Of a stretch of DNA of 64,000 nt, positions 16,383 through 23,787 are shown piece by piece. Origin of the DNA: an uncultured Arachnia sp. GTDB lineage: Bacteria > Actinomycetota > Actinomycetes > Propionibacteriales > Propionibacteriaceae. The notes under the pieces were generated by a model. That model saw nothing but the letters and a program-made list of their open reading frames with translations. It was not told the DNA's origin and did no database searches. Position numbers and translations under genes: made by a program. Within the stretch, counting starts at the first letter, position 1, and each line of letters starts with the position of its first letter. Where the stretch lies: positions 248,001 through 312,000 of the forward strand of contig CANMNB010000005.1 in the NCBI GenBank assembly GCA_947499145.1. The letters are read 5' to 3'.

Positions 16383-17405
16383 TCAGCGCCCGGCCAGGAC
16401 GTGGCCCAGCACCCGTCCCGCGGTGCGGGCGTCCTCGGCGCTCGCGTCGAGGTGAGTCACCGCTCGCAGTTGTGACGGATCGATGACGCTCAGCCGCACG
16501 CCTCGTGCCTCGCACTCTGTGGCGACGGCGCGGGCGCCGGCCGCGCTGACGAGGACCACGTTGGTCTCCACCTCATCCGGTGTCACGGCATCGGGGGCCG
16601 ACTCGGCAACGGCCTCGGCGAAAGCGCGTGCCGCCGCGTGGTCCTCCTGGACGCGTTCGAGGTTGTGGTCGATCGCCCAGAGACCGGCCGCCGCGAGGAT
16701 GCCGGCCTGCCGCCAGCCGCCGCCCAGCCGTTTGCGTTGCACGCGAGCGGCCACCATGTGCTCCCGGGACCCGACCAGCACGGTACCGACCGGGGCCCCG
16801 AGCCCCTTGGAGAGGCACAGGGTGGCGGTGTCGAACATCGCCCCGTAGTCGGCCAGCGAGAGCCCGGTGACGGCAGCGGCGTTGGCCAGTCGAGCGCCGT
16901 CGAGGTGCCGAGAGATCCCCACCGAGGCCGCGTGCTCGGTCAGTGCGCGGACCTCGCTCACGTCCTGCACGGTGCCGCCGCCGAAGTTGGAGGTGTCCTC
17001 CACCTCCACGCAAGCGGTCTCCACGAGATAGGGGCCGCAGTCGACAGCCAGCATGTCGATCACCCGGCCTGCATCCACGCGACCTCGCTCGGAGGTCCAC
17101 GTGCGCATGGTCACACCGTGCAGGGCACCGTGCGCGCCCATCTCCGCCCGGGCGATGTGCGCCAGCGAATCGCACAGCACTTCCGTGCCCGGCTTCACGT
17201 GGCACCAGACCCCGAGCAGGTTGGCCATGGAACCCGTGGGGCAGAAGAGGCCGGCCTCGTGACCGAACAGGCCCGCCACGCGCTCTTCGAGAGCGGTGAT
17301 CGTCGGGTCCTCGCCATAGACGTCGTCACCCACCTCCGCCTCGGCCATCGCGCGGCGCATCCCGGCCGACGGGCGGGTGAGGGTGTCGCTGCGCAGGTCG
17401 ATCAC
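16383..17405 (-). CDS. ltaE: Low-specificity L-threonine aldolase (PLP enzyme)
   Basis: A 340-residue fold-type I PLP enzyme that cleaves threonine/allo-threonine to glycine and acetaldehyde. Seen are the N-terminal motif DLRSDTLTRPS, GDDVYGEDPT, GTVQDVSEV, HLDGARLANA, and CLSKGLGAPVG with the PLP-binding lysine. The start is GTG 17405, which overlaps the TGA of aroG (GTGA), so it is co-translated with the DAHP synthase. This coupling of glycine formation to aromatic synthesis is unusual functionally but is clear in the sequence. A longer frame upstream runs antisense through aroG and is not coding. Confidence 0.9.
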   Translation of the reverse strand: MIDLRSDTLTRPSAGMRRAMAEAEVGDDVYGEDPTITALEERVAGLFGHEAGLFCPTGSMANLLGVWCHVKPGTEVLCDSLAHIARAEMGAHGALHGVTMRTWTSERGRVDAGRVIDMLAVDCGPYLVETACVEVEDTSNFGGGTVQDVSEVRALTEHAASVGISRHLDGARLANAAAVTGLSLADYGAMFDTATLCLSKGLGAPVGTVLVGSREHMVAARVQRKRLGGGWRQAGILAAAGLWAIDHNLERVQEDHAAARAFAEAVAESAPDAVTPDEVETNVVLVSAAGARAVATECEARGVRLSVIDPSQLRAVTHLDASAEDARTAGRVLGHVLAGR

Positions 17406-18787
17406 AGGTCGCGTGCCTCGAATGCGTGGACCGGGTTGCCTCGGAGTCGTCGCCCCTCCCGCAGCCGCGTGGCGACGGTGAACGCCAGTTCCAGCGACTG
17501 GTTGCGGTTGAGCCGGGGGTCGCACACCGTCTCGTAGCGGTGCACGAGGTCGTCCTCGGAGAGCTGGTGGGCACCGCCCACGCACTCGGTGACGTCGTCG
17601 CCGGTCAACTCGATGTGGAGGCCCCCGGGCCACGTCCCGAGCTGGTCGTGCACGTCGAAGAAGCCGTTGACCTCGTCCACCACGTCGGCGAAGGCCCGTG
17701 TCTTGAAGCCGTTCTTCGCCTCGAACGTGTTGCCGTGCATCGGGTCGCACACCCAGGCCACCTTGCGGCCGGAGTCCTCCACCGCCTGGACGACACCGGG
17801 CAGCACCTCGCGGACCTTGCCCGCCCCCATACGTGTGATGAAGGTGATCCGTCCGGGAACGCGGTCGGGGTCGAGTCGGTCGGCCAGGGCGAGCGCCGCC
17901 TCGGGGGTGGTCGAGGGACCGAGCTTGATGCCCAGCGGGTTCTGCACGCGTCGCAGCAACTCGACGTGGGCGCCGTCCAGTTGGCGGGTGCGCTCGCCGA
18001 TCCAGAGCATGTGGCCGGAGCAGCCATAGAGCTCCTGGGAGCGGGAGTCGACGCGGGTGAGGGCGCGCTCGTACTCGAGCAGGAGCGCCTCGTGGCTGGC
18101 GTAGAAGTCGATGGTCGACAGCGCTGAGTCGTCGACACCGCACGCCACCATGAACGCCAAGGCTCGATCGATCTCGCTGGCGAGCTCGTGGTACTCGTCC
18201 TCCACCTGGGAGTTGCCGAGGAAGTCGCGGTTCCAGGTGTGGACGCCCCGCAGGTCGGCGAAGCCGCCCTTGACGAACGCCCGCACGAGGTTGAGCGTGG
18301 CGGCCGAGGCGTTGTAGACCCGGATGAGCCGCTGCGGGTCGTGCACGCGGGACTCCGGCGTGAAGTCGAAGCCGTTGATCGCGTCCCCGCGGTAGGAGGG
18401 GAGCGTCACGTCGCCGCGGGTCTCCGCGTCGTTGCTGCGGGGCTTGGCGTACTGCCCGGCGATGCGCCCGACCTTGACCACGGGCACCTGGGCCGCGTAG
18501 GTCATGACGACCGCCATGGAGAGCTGGACGAGCAGTTTGCGCTTGATGTTGTCGGCCGTCACCGCCTCGAACGTCTCCGCGCAGTCGCCCCCCTGGAGGA
18601 GGAAGGCACGGCCCTCAGCGACGGCGGCCAGCTTGTGGCGGAGCTCGTCGCACTCACCGGCGAAGACCAACGGCGGGAGCTGCTCGATGGTGTCGATCGT
18701 GCGGTCCAGTGCAGCCATGTCGGGATAGCTCGGCTGCTGGATCTGTGGCAGCGCGCGCAGTTCTTCCCGGGACATGTTCGTGGACAT
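17402..18787 (-). CDS. aroG: Class II 3-deoxy-D-arabino-heptulosonate-7-phosphate synthase
   Basis: A 461-residue type II DAHP synthase, the first step of the shikimate pathway (erythrose-4-phosphate plus phosphoenolpyruvate). Family motifs: LLQGGDCAE, VGRIAGQYAKPRS, DFYASHEALLL, GIKLGPS, CDPMHGNT, and the C-terminal GGAHQL metal/substrate region. Mycobacterial AroG of this class is feedback inhibited by aromatic amino acids and can partner chorismate mutase; no mutase gene lies here. ATG 18787 is chosen because TAGCCT lies seven bases upstream (leaderless). It precedes ltaE with a four-base overlap. Confidence 0.93.
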   Translation of the reverse strand: MSTNMSREELRALPQIQQPSYPDMAALDRTIDTIEQLPPLVFAGECDELRHKLAAVAEGRAFLLQGGDCAETFEAVTADNIKRKLLVQLSMAVVMTYAAQVPVVKVGRIAGQYAKPRSNDAETRGDVTLPSYRGDAINGFDFTPESRVHDPQRLIRVYNASAATLNLVRAFVKGGFADLRGVHTWNRDFLGNSQVEDEYHELASEIDRALAFMVACGVDDSALSTIDFYASHEALLLEYERALTRVDSRSQELYGCSGHMLWIGERTRQLDGAHVELLRRVQNPLGIKLGPSTTPEAALALADRLDPDRVPGRITFITRMGAGKVREVLPGVVQAVEDSGRKVAWVCDPMHGNTFEAKNGFKTRAFADVVDEVNGFFDVHDQLGTWPGGLHIELTGDDVTECVGGAHQLSEDDLVHRYETVCDPRLNRNQSLELAFTVATRLREGRRLRGNPVHAFEARDL

Positions 18788-18794
18788 GGCTCCG

Positions 18795-18800
18795 AGGCTA
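18795..18800 (-). promoter_or_regulatory. -10 element, leaderless start of aroG
   Basis: TAGCCT on the minus strand, seven bases before ATG 18787. Confidence 0.6.
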
Positions 18801-18847
18801 CCGCAGCACCTTCGGGCACCATGACCACTCGAAGACTCGTGGGACGC

Positions 18848-19516
18848 TCACTCGGTGGGGTCGTGGAGCCCCTGGTCGATGGCGTAGAGCGTCAGCTCGA
18901 CGCGGTTGTGCAGCTGGAGCTTGCGGAGCACGTTCTGGACGTGGTTCTGCACGGTGCGGTGGGAGACGAACAGCTCTTCCGCGATCTCCCGGTAGGCCAG
19001 GCCCTTGGCGACCCGTCGCAGGACCTCGATCTCACGGGTGGTGAGCACCGGACCGTCCTCGTTGTGGGCCTGGGCCACGTTGACCATGCGCCGGAACTCG
19101 CCCAGGACCAGGCCCGCCAGCCCGGGGGTGAAGACCGCATCCCCGACAGCGGTGCGCTGGACGCCGTCGATCAGCTCCTCCTTCGAGGCCGACTTCACGA
19201 GGTAGCCCTTGGCGCCGGCCTTCATGGCGCGCAGGACGTCGTCGCGCTCCCCCGATGCCGAGATGACCAGCACGTGCAGGTCAGGGAACTCCGACAGCAG
19301 GATCTCGGTGCAGGTCGCCCCGTCTGGTTCAGGGATCTGCAGGTCCAGGACGAGGATCTCCGGGCGCGCGGCCCTCGCCCGCTGGAGGCACTCGGTGCCG
19401 TTCTTGGCGACGGCCACGATCTCGAAACCGACCTCGGTGAGGTCCTCGCTGAGCGCGTCGATCCACATGGGATGGTCGTCGACGAGCATGACCCGGGTGC
19501 GCTGCTTGGTCTCCAC
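18848..19516 (-). CDS. NarL/LuxR-type two-component response regulator
   Basis: A 222-residue regulator. The receiver domain shows the acidic pair in VMLVDDHPMW, the phospho-acceptor near Asp58 (LVLDLQIPEPDG), the Thr/Ser site in VISAS and Lys in LVKSAS. The C-terminal LuxR helix-turn-helix is clear (LTTREIEVLRRVAKGLAYREIAE, then SHRTVQNHVQ). Its GTG shares one base with the TAG of the histidine kinase gene (TAGTG), so it is translated with its cognate sensor. Target genes are unknown. An in-frame extension upstream reads antisense to the kinase and is rejected. Confidence 0.9.
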   Translation of the reverse strand: METKQRTRVMLVDDHPMWIDALSEDLTEVGFEIVAVAKNGTECLQRARAARPEILVLDLQIPEPDGATCTEILLSEFPDLHVLVISASGERDDVLRAMKAGAKGYLVKSASKEELIDGVQRTAVGDAVFTPGLAGLVLGEFRRMVNVAQAHNEDGPVLTTREIEVLRRVAKGLAYREIAEELFVSHRTVQNHVQNVLRKLQLHNRVELTLYAIDQGLHDPTE

Positions 19517-20694
19517 TACTCCCCCATGTCGATCGGGAAACGCAATTCCCACTCGGTCCCGAGACCGGGTGAGGACTTCAGCATGGCAGATCCTCCCAGG
19601 GAGGACATCCGTCCGACGATGGAATCCTGGATCCCCATGCGTCCTCGAGCCGAGGCCTCGGTCACCTGGTCGGCACTCATGCCCACCCCATTGTCGCGGA
19701 CCCACACGATGACCTCGTCATCAGTCTCCTGGTCGAGCAGCACCCAGGCCTGGGCACCCTGGCCGGCGTGTTTGTCGACGTTGGTCAGCGCCTCGGACAG
19801 TGTGGCCTCCACCTCCTCCACCACGGTGCGCGGCACCATCACCTGTCCCGCCATGGTGGAGACGGTGACCTTGGCGCTCTGGTACTTGTCCAGGGCCGCG
19901 GCCAGGTCGACGAGCGTGTCGTCGGCGTCGTCGTCCACCTCACGGTCCTGCAGCAGGGTCCGGAGCTGGGACTCCGACTCCCGCGCGAGGGCGGCCAGCC
20001 GCATGCCGCGGGGCCCGAGCATGGGACCCTCCCGTTCGACGAGGGCCAATACCTGCAGGGCGCCGTCGTGCACGATCCGCGACAGCCGCTCGCGCTCCGC
20101 CAGGGCAACGGATCGGGTGCGCTCGTGCTCCTGTTCAGCGACCGAGGCCTTGAACTGGCCGATCAACTCGCCGAGGGTGATCGTGGTGATGAACGTGATC
20201 AGCACGATGTCGATCTGCCGTCCCGCTACTTCGGGCACCACGAGCAAGTACACCGACGTGGTGACGGTGGCCACCGCGATGCCCCAGCGGGTGCCCAACA
20301 GCACCGCCGCGTAGAGGGCGCTGCCTGCCAGCCAGTGGCCCGCGAGGGTGATGGGGACGGCGACGTCGTCGACGATGACGGGTGTGAGGCCGGCGATCAT
20401 GGCCGTCATGCCCGCGTCGGCGATCACGGCGACGACCGTGCGACCGCGCGGCTTCCGCAGACGCCATGAGATGAACACCGTCCAGCCCACCAGTGCCAGT
20501 GTCATCGCGACGACACCGAGCTTCCGATCGGTGGCGGGCAGGACGAAGAGCAGGTTCAGCACCACCGCATGCAGCGCCAGCAGGGACCGGACGGCCACCA
20601 GGACCAGGAAGGCGCGGCCGAGCAGGTCGTAGCCGTGCCGGAACCACGCCACCGGCGAGCGGAGCCAGCCCCGTCGGGGCGAGTCAGGCACCAT
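19516..20694 (-). CDS. Sensor histidine kinase (HisKA_3/NarX-like, MacS-type)
   Basis: A 392-residue membrane sensor. Five or six hydrophobic segments fill the first 175 residues (LVLVAVRSLLALHAVVLNLLF and following), with no large extracellular domain, so the signal is probably in the membrane. A coiled dimerisation region carries the phospho-accepting His near residue 209 (RIVHDGALQ), followed by the ATPase domain with N-box SEALTNVDKHA and G-box DNGVGM. It overlaps plsC upstream by 11 bases and the response regulator downstream by one. The layout resembles the MacS family of actinobacterial kinases. Location next to plsC suggests a membrane-lipid or envelope signal, as inference. Start chosen by the GAAGGA site five bases upstream. 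Confidence 0.87.
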   Translation of the reverse strand: MVPDSPRRGWLRSPVAWFRHGYDLLGRAFLVLVAVRSLLALHAVVLNLLFVLPATDRKLGVVAMTLALVGWTVFISWRLRKPRGRTVVAVIADAGMTAMIAGLTPVIVDDVAVPITLAGHWLAGSALYAAVLLGTRWGIAVATVTTSVYLLVVPEVAGRQIDIVLITFITTITLGELIGQFKASVAEQEHERTRSVALAERERLSRIVHDGALQVLALVEREGPMLGPRGMRLAALARESESQLRTLLQDREVDDDADDTLVDLAAALDKYQSAKVTVSTMAGQVMVPRTVVEEVEATLSEALTNVDKHAGQGAQAWVLLDQETDDEVIVWVRDNGVGMSADQVTEASARGRMGIQDSIVGRMSSLGGSAMLKSSPGLGTEWELRFPIDMGE

Positions 20695-21442
20695 CTCGAT
20701 CCTTCGGCGCGGGGAGGGGCCCACCACCCGGCCTGGGCCGGACGAACTGGTCGGAACCTGTCTCCTTCAGGTCACCGAACTTCACACGGCTGGCGTAGAC
20801 GTCGGCGTACTCCTGCCCGGTGAGCCGCTGGATGGCAGCCAGGGTCTCGTCGGTGACGTGCCGCAGCACCTTCATCTCGGAGGTCCTCCCCCGCAGGTGG
20901 GAGAAGTCGAGCGGCTCTCCCACGACCACGACGGGGCGTCGCACCCACGGGATTCCCAGCGGCCCTCTCACACGTCCGGTCCCGACGACGCCGACGGGGA
21001 TCACGGGCACGTCGTTCGCGAGAACCATGCGGGCCAGCCCGGTCTTGCCCTTGTACAGGCGCCCATCGGGGGAACGGGTGCCCTCCGGATAGATCGCGAT
21101 GACCTCCCCCCGGGCGAGTACCTCGGAGATGGCCTGCAGTGAGGCGGCGCTGGCCCGGCCTCCGCCGCGATCCATCGGAACCATCCCCACCGCCTTCAGG
21201 AACCATGCGACGACCTTGGAACCCAGCCCCTTGTCGCCCGCGAAGAGCTCCGCCTTGGCCGGGAAGGTGATCCTCCGTGGCAGCATCGCCGGGACCACCA
21301 GGGAGTCCATCGCGGCGATGTGGTTGCTGGCGAGGATCGCTCCGCCGTCCGCCGGGACCTTCTCCGAGCCGACGATGCGCGCCCGGAACCCGTACTTGAC
21401 CAGCGGGCGGAAGATGGCGCCCTTGAAGAATGCGTACCACAC
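20684..21442 (-). CDS. plsC: 1-acyl-sn-glycerol-3-phosphate acyltransferase family protein
   Basis: A 252-residue PlsC-domain protein that transfers an acyl chain to a glycerophosphate or related acceptor at the membrane. The catalytic block I is SNHIAAMDS (NHx4D), block III is YPEGTRSPDG, and block IV is VPVIPVGVVG. The N-terminus (YAFFKGAIFRPLV) is hydrophobic and amphipathic, as in membrane-associated family members. It starts at GTG 21442 and leads an operon with the sensor kinase and response regulator. Exact acceptor cannot be told; the mycobacterial gene at this syntenic place (Rv2182c type) is also called PlsC-like. Confidence 0.88.
   Translation of the reverse strand: MWYAFFKGAIFRPLVKYGFRARIVGSEKVPADGGAILASNHIAAMDSLVVPAMLPRRITFPAKAELFAGDKGLGSKVVAWFLKAVGMVPMDRGGGRASAASLQAISEVLARGEVIAIYPEGTRSPDGRLYKGKTGLARMVLANDVPVIPVGVVGTGRVRGPLGIPWVRRPVVVVGEPLDFSHLRGRTSEMKVLRHVTDETLAAIQRLTGQEYADVYASRVKFGDLKETGSDQFVRPRPGGGPLPAPKDRDGA
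20700..20705 (-). promoter_or_regulatory. Ribosome binding site of sensor kinase inside plsC
   Basis: GAAGGA on the minus strand, five bases before ATG 20694 and inside the 3' end of plsC; it decides the kinase start. Confidence 0.6.
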
Positions 21443-21555
21443 TGTGTTTGACCACCCCGATGCTCGTCGTCTGGCACGACTCTACCGAGCCGCCACGGCT
21501 GCCGCGATCCTGCGCTTTCCCCGTCCATCCCCGCGGACGGGTGCACTCTTGTGAC

Positions 21556-22314
21556 ATGGAACCCAAGATCTGGGACGACGCCCACACGGTGAGTCTCGGG
21601 GCCGGCCCCGTGGGTGTGGTCCTGAGCCACGGCTTCACCGGGACGACGAGCAGCGTCGTCCCCTGGGCCCGCGGCATCGCCGACGCCCTCGGTGTCCGGG
21701 TCCTCGCCCCTCGTCTTCCCGGTCACGGCACCTCGCCGGAGGACATGGCACGCAGTTCCTGGCGGCAATGGTTCTCGGCCGTCGAGGAGGCCCACGACCT
21801 CCTGCAGGAGACCTGCACCTCCGTGTTCGTCGGCGGCTTGTCAATGGGTGGCGCCCTTGCCCTGCGCCTGGCGGAGACGCGTGACGTCGCCGGCGTGCTC
21901 CTGGTCAACCCCGCGGTTGCCTCCCGCAATCCGCTCATTCCCCTGGCGGGAGGGCTCCGGCACGTCGTGAGGTGGCAGCCCGCCATCGCCTCCGACATCA
22001 AGGCGCCGGGCGCCGAAGAGCTGGCCTATGACAGGGTCAGCGTGGCCGCGGTGGCGCAGATGTCGGGGCTGTGGCGTGCGGTGGTGCGAGAGCTGGGGCG
22101 GGTGTCGGCGCCCGTGATGTTGTTCCGCTCCACGGAGGACCACGTGGTGGACGATTCCAGTCACCTGCTGCTGCAGCGACGGCTCCCGGCGCTGCAACTC
22201 GTGCCGCTCCCCAACAGCTACCACGTCGCGACGCTCGACAACGACGCCGATGTAGTGGTGCGGGAGTCAGTGGCCTTCATCCGCCGCCACGCGGAAGAGT
22301 CCCGCGTGGCGTGA
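21556..22314 (+). CDS. Alpha/beta-hydrolase, carboxylesterase/lipase type
   Basis: A 252-residue alpha/beta hydrolase. The oxyanion region is SHGFTGTTSS, the nucleophile elbow is GGLSMGGALA (Ser near residue 97), the acid is in STEDHVVDD and the catalytic His is in NSYHVATLDND. The arrangement matches bacterial carboxylesterases of the Est30 group, which act on short or medium esters. It is cytoplasmic (no signal). It is divergent from plsC and convergent with the NlpC/P60 gene (12-base gap). Upstream, CACTCT six bases before the ATG may be a weak leaderless -10. Natural substrate unknown. Confidence 0.82.
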   Translation: MEPKIWDDAHTVSLGAGPVGVVLSHGFTGTTSSVVPWARGIADALGVRVLAPRLPGHGTSPEDMARSSWRQWFSAVEEAHDLLQETCTSVFVGGLSMGGALALRLAETRDVAGVLLVNPAVASRNPLIPLAGGLRHVVRWQPAIASDIKAPGAEELAYDRVSVAAVAQMSGLWRAVVRELGRVSAPVMLFRSTEDHVVDDSSHLLLQRRLPALQLVPLPNSYHVATLDNDADVVVRESVAFIRRHAEESRVA

Positions 22315-22326
22315 GTCGTCTGCTGG

Positions 22327-23451
22327 TCAGCCGACCCGACGCGCCCCGGCGAACGGCATGGAGTTCAGGCTCGTGATGTTCACGCCGGTCCGAGGGTTGG
22401 CGGCATGGACGATCTTGCCGTTGCCGATGTACATGCCCACGTGGCTCACGGGGCTGTAGTAGAACACGAGGTCCCCCGGCTGGAGCTGGCTCTTGGAAAC
22501 GCTCCTGCCCATGCCCAACTGTGCGCGGGAGGAACGGGGCAGCGATATCCCCACCTGACGGTAGGCGTAGCTCGTGAGGCCCGAGCAGTCGAAGGTGTTC
22601 GGGCCGGAGGTCCCCCAGACGTACCGCTTGCCCACCTGGGCGAGGGCGTGCTGCACGGCCTGCGCCGCGCGCCCACTCGCGGGAGCGGGAGCGGGCTCGG
22701 CCGCCTGCGCATGGGAGGAACTGGATGACGCCGCGCGCGAGGCGGGCGCACTCTGGCGCTCCTCCGAACGGGACGTGCGCGCCTGGGCATCGCGGCGTGC
22801 TGCCTCCTCGGCCTCACGGGCGCGCCTGTCGGCTTCCTCCTGCTCGCGCTGACGCTGCAGTTCGAGCTGGCGGAGTCGTTCCTTCTCCTCGGCGTCGAGT
22901 CGCTTGTAGACCTGCTCGGCCTCCGCCTCCTTCGCGTCGAACTCATCGGCCAAGTCCTCCTTGGCCTGGCGATCGGCCTCGAGTGCGGCGTGGGTGCGGT
23001 CAGCCTCGGCGCGGAGGGCGTCCAGCTCGGCCTGCTCGACCTGGAGCTGCTGGATACCGGCGTTGCTGCGATCCGCCTCGTTCTGGAGGGTGGCGAGCGA
23101 GGACAGGAAGTTGTCCTCCGAGTCGCTGGTGAGCAGCTGCGCAGTCCAGTCCATGCCACCGGAGCGGAACTGCAGCATCGCGATCTCCGCCAGGTCGTCC
23201 GCCATGCCGGAGACCTTCTCCTGCTGGACCTCGAGGTCCTCGGTGACCTGCTCCAGCTTCTGCTCGGCCTCCTGGGCGCGAACTGCCGCCTCGATGATCT
23301 GCTGGTCGATGGCCGAGGCCTCCTGCTGGATCCGTTCCAGCTCGGCCTTCGCCTCGGCGACGGCTTGGGGGTCGGCGTGAGCCGGAACAGCCAGCGGGAG
23401 CGTCACCGCGGCGGCGAGGATGCCCATCAGTGCAGCGCGGGTCTTCTTCAC
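22327..23451 (-). CDS. Secreted NlpC/P60 peptidoglycan endopeptidase with coiled-coil (RipA-like)
   Basis: A 374-residue exported wall hydrolase. A signal peptide (KKTRAALMGILAAAVTLPLA, cleavage near AHA-D at residue 26) is followed by a long Glu/Ala/Gln-rich coiled coil (about 30-215), a low-complexity Ser/Ala linker, and an NlpC/P60 domain (about 258-374) with Cys289 in FDCSGL, His337 in SHVGMY and the third polar residue in IVHAAN. Such enzymes cut D-Glu-m-DAP bonds during cell separation; the coiled coil may hold the enzyme inactive. The start is GTG 23451 with CTGGAG upstream. It matches the syntenic mycobacterial Rv2190c-type gene. Confidence 0.9.
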   Translation of the reverse strand: MKKTRAALMGILAAAVTLPLAVPAHADPQAVAEAKAELERIQQEASAIDQQIIEAAVRAQEAEQKLEQVTEDLEVQQEKVSGMADDLAEIAMLQFRSGGMDWTAQLLTSDSEDNFLSSLATLQNEADRSNAGIQQLQVEQAELDALRAEADRTHAALEADRQAKEDLADEFDAKEAEAEQVYKRLDAEEKERLRQLELQRQREQEEADRRAREAEEAARRDAQARTSRSEERQSAPASRAASSSSSHAQAAEPAPAPASGRAAQAVQHALAQVGKRYVWGTSGPNTFDCSGLTSYAYRQVGISLPRSSRAQLGMGRSVSKSQLQPGDLVFYYSPVSHVGMYIGNGKIVHAANPRTGVNITSLNSMPFAGARRVG

Positions 23452-23489
23452 AGTGGAACTCCAGACGGGAAACCTAGGAAACTGAGAAA

Positions 23490-23518
23490 ATCCTAAACGA
23501 TCTTCAGGCTATCCCCAA
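23490..23518 (-). promoter_or_regulatory. Predicted promoter of NlpC/P60 gene
   Basis: On the minus strand TTGGGG (23518-23513), a 17-nt spacer, TAGGAT (23495-23490). The -10 overlaps the stop codon of the CxxC gene, giving a leader of about 32 nt. Confidence 0.5.
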
Positions 23519-23711
23519 ACGTCCGCGTGGATGATTGCATCCTGAGTGGTGGGACGAGGCCGGCATCGGCCAGGACCGACAGGGCCCGCTGCTCACCGTC
23601 GTCGAGGTCGAGAGCCGGCGCGGGACCCACCATGAGGAGGTTCACCACGCAGTCCCCGCATGCAGGACCGCGGCCGACGCAGTCATCACAATCCACCCTT
23701 AATGTCGCCAT
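23493..23711 (-). CDS. 72-residue four-cysteine protein, possible zinc ribbon
   Basis: A short cytoplasmic protein beginning MATLRVDCDDC. Four cysteines form CxxC-x6-CxxC at residues 8, 11, 18 and 21, a spacing able to bind zinc or a metal cluster. The rest is an acidic helix region (LDLDDGEQRALSVLADAG). No family function is known to me. It is divergent from the exonuclease fusion, 76 bp away, and precedes the NlpC/P60 gene in the same direction. A longer frame upstream runs antisense to the exonuclease and was rejected; GAGGAT six bases before ATG 23711 may be a weak leaderless -10. Confidence 0.65.
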   Translation of the reverse strand: MATLRVDCDDCVGRGPACGDCVVNLLMVGPAPALDLDDGEQRALSVLADAGLVPPLRMQSSTRTFGDSLKIV

Positions 23712-23773
23712 GACCCCATCCTCACGCGGACCTCCGACAAGCTGGGTCGGGACGGATTGTCGGAGGGCGTGCG

Positions 23774-23779
23774 TAGCGT
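23774..23779 (+). promoter_or_regulatory. -10 element, near-leaderless start of exonuclease fusion
   Basis: TAGCGT, eight bases before ATG 23788. Confidence 0.5.
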
Positions 23780-23787
23780 CGGCGGAC

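Noticed and set aside
23452-23526. c-di-AMP (ydaO-type) riboswitch upstream of the NlpC/P60 gene, common in actinobacteria
   Set aside because: The predicted leader is only about 32 nt, too short for that RNA.
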